From positions 1,550,001-1,614,000 of the forward strand of contig NZ_LT906446.1 of assembly GCF_900187035.1 (NCBI RefSeq): DNA of 64,000 nt, written 5' to 3'. The notes beneath the pieces were generated by a model that saw only the letters and a list, made by a program, of their open reading frames with translations, did not search any database and had not been told where the DNA came from. The position numbers and the translations under genes are program-made. Shown here one piece after another: positions 55,387 through 62,283 of the stretch (its first letter is position 1; each line of letters opens with the position of its first letter). This DNA is from Megamonas hypermegale (GTDB lineage Bacteria; Bacillota; Negativicutes; Selenomonadales; Selenomonadaceae).

Positions 55387-56015
55387 GTAAAAAGCGATTA
55401 ACACATCTTCATGTTAATCGCTTTTCAATTAGTATACTGTGTATACAACTAAATCCCTCTTTATTCAATTTTTTGTTGCAATTTCTTCCCTTAAGTTAGA
55501 AGTCCTTGCTGTATTTTTCAGTCAGCTAACGTGTGCAATATGCATCTAGTTTCAATATAAGATATCTTAGAATAAATTAAAATCTAAAATTATCTAACCT
55601 ACCAACCTTAAATACCTAATATACATTCATTCGAACATATATCATACATTTTAAATACCATTTCTTCTAGATACAAAACATATATCTAAATTACTTTTGA
55701 TATTTTTGCTTTTGCAAAGCTTTTTTTTGTAACGTTACTTTTTAATGCGCATAAGAATGAAAATTTGTTGTTGCTATTAATGTTCACTGCCTCGTTATGC
55801 TTCTAACGATGCCTCTCCTAGGCTTGCTTTCTTCAACAGCTTGACATATCCCAAGTACAGTTCACACTAAGGCTTTCTGTAACTTCTTCTATAGTCGGCC
55901 ACATCCTTTCGAATGCATAAAAAATAATTTTTTTCGGGTTCCTCTGTACAATATATATTGCTCATTCTCCCTAAAAATTACTTTCTTAGCAACCCTTGTG
56001 CATTTCCCCTTTGCT
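55387..56015 (-). ncRNA. Candidate large structured non-coding RNA, about 630 nt
   Basis: This 630-bp stretch has no credible reading frame but has its own minus-strand promoter (56022-56050) and intrinsic terminator (55390-55425). Local helices are dense: a 6-bp stem capped by a GAAA tetraloop (55901-55916), GCCT/AGGC (55811-55823), TCGTTA/TAACGA (55792-55809), TAGATA/TATCTA, a nested AGATA..TTAGA/TCTAA..TATCT helix near 55566-55600, and GTATAC/GTATAC near 55431-55446. GGGTT near the 5' end can pair with AACCC about 75 nt later. G-rich, purine-rich 5' sequence differs from the AT-rich spacers elsewhere. Length and style recall OLE, ROOL or GOLLD RNAs, none of which I can assign by eye. It is not recognisable as tmRNA, RNase P, 6S or SRP RNA. 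Confidence 0.72.
55390..55425 (-). terminator. Terminator of the large RNA candidate
   Basis: Perfect 14-bp stem AAAAGCGATTAACA/TGTTAATCGCTTTT with an 8-nt loop. On the minus strand it is followed by a T run and TACTTTCTC. No protein gene uses it from that side. Confidence 0.85.
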
Positions 56016-56021
56016 GATTAA

Positions 56022-56050
56022 ATTATACCATATATTTAATCAAATTGCAA
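56022..56050 (-). promoter_or_regulatory. Extended -10 promoter of the large RNA candidate
   Basis: On the minus strand TTGCAA (56045-56050), 17 bp, TATAAT (56022-56027) with TGG just before it, an extended -10. Transcription should start near 56015. Confidence 0.8.
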
Positions 56051-56106
56051 TAATCTAACTATTCATTTTTTAATTTTATTATAATAAAATTAAATATATT
56101 TATAAC

Positions 56107-56140
56107 AAAGTGTCTACTAAAACTCTATAGTAGACACTTT
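56107..56140 (-). terminator. Hairpin after dhaL, probable terminator
   Basis: AAAGTGTCTACTA and TAGTAGACACTTT form a perfect 13-bp stem 19 bp past the dhaL stop. The following T run is weak (TTTGTTAT). It would isolate dhaL from the RNA gene downstream. Confidence 0.7.
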
Positions 56141-56158
56141 CGAACAATATAATTTTTA

Positions 56159-56782
56159 TTAACGTTGAAAAAAGTTATATAATTCTCTAACCATGATAAG
56201 TGATGATGTTGCACCTGGGTCTTGATGTCCAATACTGCGAATACCAAGATAACTTGCACGACCCTTACTAGCAGATATAGTGCGTGTATAATCAGCACCT
56301 TCTTTAGCCGCACGAGAAGCTTCACCAAGACATTGAAATAATGTCATATCTTTTTCTTTACCTTTTACGAATACTTCATATACAGGTAATAATACATCTA
56401 ACATAGTTTTTTCGCCTGGTTTAACGCGTCCACGTTTTTTTATAGCTTCAATTGCTTCGCCTAATACCTTAATTACAGAATCAATTGTAAATGAAGTATT
56501 TTCATCACATGCTTTAGATGCACGATTAAATGCTGCTGCATAAAGTGGACCAGCAGCTCCGCCTACATTTTCAGAAAAAGCTGTTCCTATAGCTTTTAAT
56601 ACTTTTGATGGATTTCCATCATCATTCATATTTTCGATATCTTCTAATGCTGCTGTAAAGCCAATAGCCATATTATTTCCATGGTCTCCATCACCAATAG
56701 CTTTATCCAACATATTTAAATAATCTTTTTGTGAGATTATAGCTTTTGCAATATGTTCTACTGCATCCTTTAATCTTGTCAT
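56159..56782 (-). CDS. dhaL: Dihydroxyacetone kinase subunit DhaL (ADP-binding)
   Basis: The 207-residue protein has the DhaL nucleotide/Mg site DKAIGDGDHGNNM (Asp26, Asp31, Asp33, His34), NVGGAAGPLYAAAF, RVKPGEKTMLDVL and HQDPGATSS. DhaL transfers phosphate from ADP/ATP to the DhaK-bound substrate in PTS-type or ATP-type dihydroxyacetone kinases. No dhaK or dhaM gene is in the window, so its partner is elsewhere or it serves another kinase. An AGGAGG site precedes the ATG. Confidence 0.92.
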   Translation of the reverse strand: MTRLKDAVEHIAKAIISQKDYLNMLDKAIGDGDHGNNMAIGFTAALEDIENMNDDGNPSKVLKAIGTAFSENVGGAAGPLYAAAFNRASKACDENTSFTIDSVIKVLGEAIEAIKKRGRVKPGEKTMLDVLLPVYEVFVKGKEKDMTLFQCLGEASRAAKEGADYTRTISASKGRASYLGIRSIGHQDPGATSSLIMVRELYNFFQR

Positions 56783-57060
56783 ACGACAATCCTCCTAAAT
56801 GTTTTCTATAAATTAAAGCTATTTCAACAATAGCTTTAATTAATCTCTATATATAGATTTATTCTATCATATATTATCAATACTGTGTATAGCCTAACTA
56901 GAAAATTTAGTAAAACGAAACAATCTTTTCTTATTTTTTTCTTTAAAAATAATCATAAACAAAATAAAGCTCAACAAATTTGTCTTTTTATAATGAAACG
57001 CATATAATAAATTTATACTTCTTATCATACATCTTAATGAAAGGATAAAATATTATCATC

Positions 57061-57882
57061 ATGCGTATTGGTCATATAAATTATTTAAATTGTTTACCAC
57101 TTACCTATACTTTTTCCGAAACTGAACATCAAGATTTTTCTATTATAAAGGATGTTCCTGCTAAATTAAATGCAGCTGTTATTCAAGGAAAATTAAATGT
57201 AAGCCCTGTATCTTCCATCGTTTATGCTCAAAATTTTGACAAATTACTCATCTTACCAGATGTAAGTATCATGGCTGATGGCGATGTTCAAAGTATTATA
57301 CTCGTTAGTAAAAAACCAATTGAACAACTTCATAAAGAAAAAATTTTACTAACAGCTCAGTCAGCTACTTCACATCGTCTGTTAAAAATTATCATGAACA
57401 AATCTTATCATGTTCAACCAATATATGAGATTGAAGCACTATCACCAAATAATATTTTTTCTACATCAGATGCTAGTGCAGCTCTTTTTATTGGTGATGA
57501 TGCCTTATACTTAAAATATCATCAACAAAAAGATTATTATTATTATGATTTAGGTCGTGAATGGAAAAAATTAACTGGTCTTTGCATGGTTTATGCTGTA
57601 TGGGTAGTTAGTCGTGAATTCGCCAAAAATCACCACGATGACACAATGAAAGTTCAGCAATTTATTACCAATGGTTTTAAAAATGGATTTAAGCATATCG
57701 ATGATGCTATAACAAAATTAACTTCTGATAAACCATTCACTTATCAACAACTTTATGAATACATGCATGTAATTCAATGGAAATTAAATTCTGAACAAAT
57801 ACAAGCTTTATCTTTATTTTATCAATATGCTTACGAATTAAATCTAATAGACAAAATGCCACAAATAAATATTTTTGCATAA
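57061..57882 (+). CDS. mqnA: Chorismate dehydratase MqnA (futalosine pathway of menaquinone synthesis)
   Basis: The 273-residue protein has the MqnA/MqnD periplasmic-binding-like fold, with the opening RIGHINYLNCLPL and the conserved NVSPVSSIVYA segment. MqnA dehydrates chorismate to 3-enolpyruvylbenzoate, the first futalosine-pathway step. No other mqn gene is in the window. The gene is divergent from dhaL with a 278-bp space. Its terminator starts inside the stop codon and is split by an IS element. Confidence 0.88.
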   Translation: MRIGHINYLNCLPLTYTFSETEHQDFSIIKDVPAKLNAAVIQGKLNVSPVSSIVYAQNFDKLLILPDVSIMADGDVQSIILVSKKPIEQLHKEKILLTAQSATSHRLLKIIMNKSYHVQPIYEIEALSPNNIFSTSDASAALFIGDDALYLKYHQQKDYYYYDLGREWKKLTGLCMVYAVWVVSREFAKNHHDDTMKVQQFITNGFKNGFKHIDDAITKLTSDKPFTYQQLYEYMHVIQWKLNSEQIQALSLFYQYAYELNLIDKMPQINIFA

Positions 57883-57955
57883 AAAAAGACTGTAACAAGT
57901 GAACTGCACCCCAAAAGTTGGACAAAAAAACAACTTTTGGAGGTGCAGTTTTTTT

Positions 57956-58462
57956 ATGACTAAATACTCAAATGAATTTAAAGTTAAAGCAATTAAAATG
58001 GTTTTAAAAGGAGATTCTATTTCTCATGTAGCTAAAATTCTAAACATGCCAAACACAGCTTCTCTTCGTAGATGGATATTTCATTATGAAAATGGTGGCA
58101 TCTCACAACTTCTTCATAAAAATCGTAAATATACTCCTATCTTTAAGCAAAAAGTTATTGAATATAAATGGCTACATCATTTATCATTAAATCAAACAGC
58201 AGCCAAATTTTCCATTCCTAATACTGGTACAATTTCTACATGGGAAAAGTTGTATAGTTCTTATGGATTTTCTGGCTTAATTTCTAAGAAACGAGGTAGA
58301 CCATCTATGAAAAAATCTAAAAACAAACTTAACAAACCTAAAAAAGAACTTTCTTATGTTGAACAATTGGAACAAGAAGTTTATCAATTAAGGATGGAAA
58401 ATGACTTATTAAAAAAGTGGCATGCCTTAATGAAGCAATGGGAAAAGGAAGGAAGACACTAG
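57956..58462 (+). CDS. IS150-type transposase OrfA, copy B
   Basis: The 168-residue OrfA starts at the ATG at 57956, with GGAGGTG upstream inside the element. It has the same double helix-turn-helix and leucine-zipper layout as copy A. Differences from copy A include Ser for Tyr in the first helix-turn-helix (GDSISH), Ser for Pro before LRRW and the loss of a Ser-Lys pair in the linker. The A AAA AAG slippery site is at 58411-58417. Confidence 0.93.
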   Translation: MTKYSNEFKVKAIKMVLKGDSISHVAKILNMPNTASLRRWIFHYENGGISQLLHKNRKYTPIFKQKVIEYKWLHHLSLNQTAAKFSIPNTGTISTWEKLYSSYGFSGLISKKRGRPSMKKSKNKLNKPKKELSYVEQLEQEVYQLRMENDLLKKWHALMKQWEKEGRH

Positions 58463-59310
58463 TTTTAGTAATTGCTAAATTAAGGAAAAAATATACTCTA
58501 AAAGCCCTATTAAACTATACAAAATTAGCTAAAAGCACATATTATGATGCATTAAAAAAATTATCAAAAGAAGACAAATATAAAGGATTAAAAACATTAA
58601 TTCATAATATTTGTAATAAAAATCATGGAAGATATGGATATAGAAGAGTAACTTTGCAGCTGCATAAACAAGGAATAAAAGTCAATCATAAAGTAGTTAT
58701 GAGATTAATGAAAGAAGAAAATTTAACATGCAAAGTAAGAGCAAAGAAATATAAATCGTATAGAGGGCAAGAAGGGAAAATAGCTAAAAATATATTAAAT
58801 AGAAATTTCAAAGCAGAAAAACCAAACGAAAAATGGGCAACAGATGTAACAGAATTTGCATTATGTAATGAAAAAATATATTTATCACCAATAATAGATT
58901 TATATAACGGAGAAATAATAAGTTATAAAATATCGAAAAGACCAATACTAAAGCAAGTATTAGATATGGTAAAAGATGCAACAAGAAAGATAAAAGAAAC
59001 AAAAGGAATAATTCTACATTCAGACCAAGGATGGCAGTATCAGAATAGAAGATATCAGGAGTTATTAAAAGAAAAAGGCATTATCCAAAGCATGAGCCGA
59101 AAAGGAAATTGCTTAGATAATGCCGTAATAGAAAATTTCTTTGGTTTGCTAAAAAGCGAATTGTTTTATTTAAAAAAATTTAAATCCGTTGAAGATTTTA
59201 TAAAAGAGTTAAAATCTTATATAAAATATTATAATACAAAACGGATAAAGATAAAACTAAAAGGACTTAGTCCCGTAGAATACAGAACTAAGTCTCAATT
59301 AATAGCTTAA
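58417..59310 (+). CDS. IS150-type transposase OrfB, copy B
   Basis: The 297-residue OrfB has the intact DDE triad (ATDVTEF, LHSDQGWQY, CLDNAVIENFFG). It differs from copy A at only a handful of residues (for example KVRAKK for KIRAKK and KAEKPNEK for KASKPNEK). Both copies are open, so either could supply transposase. Expression should be as an OrfAB fusion by -1 slipping. Confidence 0.95.
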   Translation: MACLNEAMGKGRKTLVLVIAKLRKKYTLKALLNYTKLAKSTYYDALKKLSKEDKYKGLKTLIHNICNKNHGRYGYRRVTLQLHKQGIKVNHKVVMRLMKEENLTCKVRAKKYKSYRGQEGKIAKNILNRNFKAEKPNEKWATDVTEFALCNEKIYLSPIIDLYNGEIISYKISKRPILKQVLDMVKDATRKIKETKGIILHSDQGWQYQNRRYQELLKEKGIIQSMSRKGNCLDNAVIENFFGLLKSELFYLKKFKSVEDFIKELKSYIKYYNTKRIKIKLKGLSPVEYRTKSQLIA

Positions 59311-59396
59311 TTAATATGTCCAATATTTTGGGTGCATATCACAAGAAAAATTTTTGTTACAGTCTTTTTTTATTTTATTTAGATTTTAGGAGAATT

Positions 59397-60212
59397 CTAT
59401 TTTAAAACACCAGCCCAGAAACCTAAGATACCTATTGCAAATAAACCAAAGATAATCCAAATTGCATTAACTTTTTTCTTCATTAGTTTCATACATGCAA
59501 AAGTCAATAAAAGTGGTACAAGACCTGGCATTAATTGGTCTAAAATAGATTGAACTGTTGTTGTAACTACAGTGCCATCTTGCATAGTAACTTCTGAAAT
59601 AACGAGCGGTATATTAACCGTTGTCCATTTATTAACGAGCGCCCCCATAACGAATAACCCTAAAATGGAAGCACCTTCTGTGATTTTTTGAAGTGTATTA
59701 CCTGCTACGTCTTGAATAATATCAGTACCTTTAGTATATCCATATTTAATACCGTACCAACGAATTAATAAACGTACCACGTTAAATAATACAAAGAATA
59801 AAATAGGACCTAATAAACTGCCACCCATAGCTAAAGAAGCGCCAAGTGCTGCACAGATAGGACGAAGTGTACCCCAGAAAATTGGGTCACCAACACCAGC
59901 AAGAGGACCCATCATACCAACTTTAATACCATTGATAACACCATCTTGAATATCTTTACCGTTAGCTTTTTGTTCTTCCATAGCTGTTACTACGCCGATG
60001 ATTGGTGCTGTAACGAATGGTTGTGTATTGTAAAATTCTAGATGTCTTTTAATCGCTTTTTTTCTTTCTTCGCCTTCATACAATTTTTTGATGATTGGAA
60101 CCATACCGAAACAGAAACCAAGTGCCTGCATACGTTCCATATTCCATGAACCTTGAAGGAAATTCGAACGAATAAAGGTCCAGAATAAATCTTTTGAACT
60201 TATTTTTTTCAT
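59397..60212 (-). CDS. PTS mannose/fructose/sorbose family IID subunit
   Basis: The 271-residue IID subunit has the family opening (SSKDLFWTFIRSNFLQGSWNMERMQALGF) seen as SNFLQGSWN and the GPLAGVGDPIFWGTLRP signature, plus C-terminal membrane segments. With IIC it forms the sugar channel of a mannose-family PTS. It is the last gene of the IIA-IIB-IIC-IID operon. Its terminator is split by IS copy B. Confidence 0.95.
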   Translation of the reverse strand: MKKISSKDLFWTFIRSNFLQGSWNMERMQALGFCFGMVPIIKKLYEGEERKKAIKRHLEFYNTQPFVTAPIIGVVTAMEEQKANGKDIQDGVINGIKVGMMGPLAGVGDPIFWGTLRPICAALGASLAMGGSLLGPILFFVLFNVVRLLIRWYGIKYGYTKGTDIIQDVAGNTLQKITEGASILGLFVMGALVNKWTTVNIPLVISEVTMQDGTVVTTTVQSILDQLMPGLVPLLLTFACMKLMKKKVNAIWIIFGLFAIGILGFWAGVLK

Positions 60213-60228
60213 AATCTTTACCCTCCTC

Positions 60229-61050
60229 TTAATCTAATTCATCATCAAGGTCATCATCTAAATCACTGTTAGCATTACTAGAACTTGCTGCCGCTGCTGG
60301 AGCTGCCACTTGATGATATTTAGGGCTAAGCTGAATATAAACGATCGCGCATACGAGACCAATTACACCAAATGCAACTAAGTTAAAATCAGTGAATGCT
60401 GCCGTAACAAAACCGAGGAAGAAAAATGGCATTAAGTATCCAGCATTCATCATATTGATAACCATTGCATAACCAACTACAACGATGAAACCACCAGCAA
60501 CTTGAAGACCACCTGTGATTACTGGAGGAATTGCATTTAATAAACCTTGAACAGCATCTGTACCAACGTACATAGCAACGAGTAAAGATGGAATAGCTAC
60601 ACGCAAAGCTTGAAGTAATAATGCACCTAAATGGCAAATATCAATACCTCTTAAATTGCCTTCTTCAGCAAAGGCATCTGCTTTATGTTGGAAAAATACT
60701 GTTAATGTACGGCAAATAATAGTTAATACTTGACCTGCTGCAGCAAGTGGCATAGCAATTGCAATACCTGCACCAATACTTTGATGACCTGCAATTACCA
60801 ATATTGTAGAAATAACAGAAGCAAGTGCTGCATCTGGTGCCATGGCAGCACCAACATTCATCCAGCCAAGTGCAATCATTTCTAATGTACCACCAATTAT
60901 AATACCTGTTGTCATATCACCTAAAATTGCACCAACTAATGTACAAGCAATAAGTGGGCGGTGTGTCTGAAATTCATCTAAAACACTTCCCATACCAGCT
61001 ATTGCCGAAACAATAAATATAGCTATGAGTTGTACACCACTAAGTTCCAT
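60229..61050 (-). CDS. PTS mannose/fructose/sorbose family IIC subunit
   Basis: The 273-residue membrane protein has the IIC hallmark GGTLEMIALGWMNVGAAMAPDAALAS and about seven to nine membrane segments. The C-terminus carries an unusual Ala/Ser stretch ending in a run of Asp and Leu (NSDLDDDLDDELD), probably cytoplasmic. It is 16 bp upstream of the IID gene. Confidence 0.95.
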   Translation of the reverse strand: MELSGVQLIAIFIVSAIAGMGSVLDEFQTHRPLIACTLVGAILGDMTTGIIIGGTLEMIALGWMNVGAAMAPDAALASVISTILVIAGHQSIGAGIAIAMPLAAAGQVLTIICRTLTVFFQHKADAFAEEGNLRGIDICHLGALLLQALRVAIPSLLVAMYVGTDAVQGLLNAIPPVITGGLQVAGGFIVVVGYAMVINMMNAGYLMPFFFLGFVTAAFTDFNLVAFGVIGLVCAIVYIQLSPKYHQVAAPAAAASSSNANSDLDDDLDDELD

Positions 61051-61118
61051 GATAAAAGCCTCCTTTTACACAAAGATAACAGCTATTTATACAAACAGCT
61101 GTTAATCCTTTTATTTAA

Positions 61119-61595
61119 TTATTTAAGTAATTCCATTAAATTTACACGTTTATCTGTATCAACTTTTCTAAATTCAATTTCAATACCTTTTTCACTTAAT
61201 TTTTTAAATGCATCTACATCTTCATCATTAACTGATACTGCATTTGTTATCTGACGTTTTCCTTCTTTAAAACTCATACCGCCAACGTTTACAGATTTAA
61301 TATCTACGCCACCTTCAACCATGCGCAATACGCTTGTTGGATTAGTAAAGAGCAATAAGCATTTATCTTCTGCGTATTTTGGATTTTTATAAACGCGAAT
61401 TGCTTTATCAACATTTACTACGCTAGATTTAATACCTGGAGGAGCTACTTGTTTTAAAAGTGTAGCACGAATAGTATCTGCTGCTACTTCATCATCACAA
61501 ACGATAATTCTTTGGCAGCCTGTAACTTTTGCCCAAACAGTTGCTACCTGTCCATGAATTAAACGGTCATCAATTCTTGCTAATACAATTTTCAT
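61119..61595 (-). CDS. PTS mannose/fructose/sorbose family IIB subunit
   Basis: The 158-residue cytoplasmic IIB takes phosphate from IIA on His14 (RIDDRLIHGQVATVW) and passes it to the sugar. GGMSFKEGKRQI and the C-terminal EFRKVDTD region are typical. It overlaps the IIA gene by 1 nt and is separated from the IIC gene by 68 bp. It is a separate protein, as in the Lev and Sor systems, unlike the fused IIAB of E. coli ManX. Confidence 0.95.
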   Translation of the reverse strand: MKIVLARIDDRLIHGQVATVWAKVTGCQRIIVCDDEVAADTIRATLLKQVAPPGIKSSVVNVDKAIRVYKNPKYAEDKCLLLFTNPTSVLRMVEGGVDIKSVNVGGMSFKEGKRQITNAVSVNDEDVDAFKKLSEKGIEIEFRKVDTDKRVNLMELLK

Positions 61596-62038
61596 TATAA
61601 ATCGTCTCCTTCTTTATCTTCACTTTCTTCAACTTGACTCTTATGGAATTTTTGTGTGCCACTGCCATTTGCTTCTATAGCTTTTTCCATAGCAGTTTGC
61701 ACATCAGCTTCATCACCACTATATAATCGATAATTGATTACTTCAATGAGCATCGGTAAACTTACACCAGTAACAACACCACATTTTTCATCATTGATGG
61801 CAATACGACAAGCCGCATTATATGGGCTACCTCCAAATAAATCATTTAAAATAATTACACCATTTGTCGTATCCATCTCTTCAATAGCTTTATTGTATTT
61901 TACTATCAAATCATCCGGACCTTCCCCTGGTACCAACGTTACTGTTTTTAAATTTTCTGGTTCTCCACAAATCATAGCACAAGTTTTTACGAGCTCTTCT
62001 GCTAAATGACCATGTGTTCCTACTATAATACCTAGCAT
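61595..62038 (-). CDS. PTS mannose/fructose/sorbose family IIA subunit
   Basis: The 147-residue IIA is phosphorylated by HPr on His9 (IIVGTHGHLAEEL). It also has the LNDLFGGSPYNAA and GVSLPMLIE motifs. The C-terminus is acidic (QVEESEDKEGDDL). It is the first gene after the sigma-54 promoter, with AAGGAGGG before the ATG. Confidence 0.95.
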   Translation of the reverse strand: MLGIIVGTHGHLAEELVKTCAMICGEPENLKTVTLVPGEGPDDLIVKYNKAIEEMDTTNGVIILNDLFGGSPYNAACRIAINDEKCGVVTGVSLPMLIEVINYRLYSGDEADVQTAMEKAIEANGSGTQKFHKSQVEESEDKEGDDL

Positions 62039-62080
62039 TATAAAACCCTCCTTTTTATTTATCTAACTATAAAATATTAT

Positions 62081-62098
62081 ATGCAAATCACGTGCCAA
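62081..62098 (-). promoter_or_regulatory. Sigma-54 (-24/-12) promoter of the mannose-PTS operon
   Basis: On the minus strand TTGGCAC-N5-TTGCAT, i.e. TGGCAC (-24) and TTGC (-12) at exact spacing, about 40 bp before the IIA start codon. A LevR-type activator is encoded just upstream, as expected for a RpoN-dependent PTS operon. Confidence 0.9.
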
Positions 62099-62189
62099 CT
62101 TTTTGTGTCAAAATAAATCCACATATTTAAAGGCTTCTTTCTCACTAATTTATAAAAATATTAGAAATTTAACACTCTTCATCAAAAAA

Positions 62190-62248
62190 AATAATCTGTG
62201 TCGATTTTAAATAACACAAAATTATTTTGTGTATCAACACAGATTATT
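62190..62248. promoter_or_regulatory. Nested inverted repeats: activator site or levR terminator
   Basis: Outer arms AATAATCTGTGT (62190-62201) and ACACAGATTATT (62237-62248) enclose ACACAAAATTATTTTGTGT (62214-62232), itself a palindrome. Lying about 100-150 bp upstream of the sigma-54 promoter, they suit a LevR enhancer. On the minus strand the outer arm is followed by a T run, so it could also terminate levR. Confidence 0.6.
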
Positions 62249-62283
62249 TTCTATCTAGAAAAACACACTATTTTATTAAAAAT

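Larger units (their letters stand above)
57900..59341 (+). mobile_element. IS3-family (IS150-like) insertion sequence, copy B
   Basis: The element is 1442 bp with the same TGAACTGCACCC and GGGTGCATATCA ends as copy A. CAAG is duplicated at both flanks (57896-57899 and 59342-59345). It is 7 bp shorter than copy A: one A fewer in the left untranslated run and two codons fewer in the OrfA linker, plus scattered substitutions. It has the same plus orientation and, again, lies in a terminator loop between convergent genes. Confidence 0.95.
57881..59371. terminator. Bidirectional intrinsic terminator split by the IS (left arm 57881-57898, right arm 59354-59371)
   Basis: AAAAAAAGACTGTAACAA and TTGTTACAGTCTTTTTTT are perfect 18-bp complements. 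Without the IS and one CAAG copy they enclose a 9-nt loop between mqnA and the converging PTS IID gene. They are now about 1.45 kb apart. Confidence 0.88.

Noticed and set aside
55387-56015. tmRNA, RNase P RNA, 6S or SRP RNA
   Set aside because: The hallmark sequences of these RNAs (tRNA-like ends with CCA, the GAGGAAAGUCC block, the SRP apical loop) are not present.
55353-56100. Possible hidden small protein genes in the large gene-free stretch
   Set aside because: No frame has a credible start with ribosome site, and the strand with promoter and terminator has scattered stops. A non-coding RNA explains the layout better.
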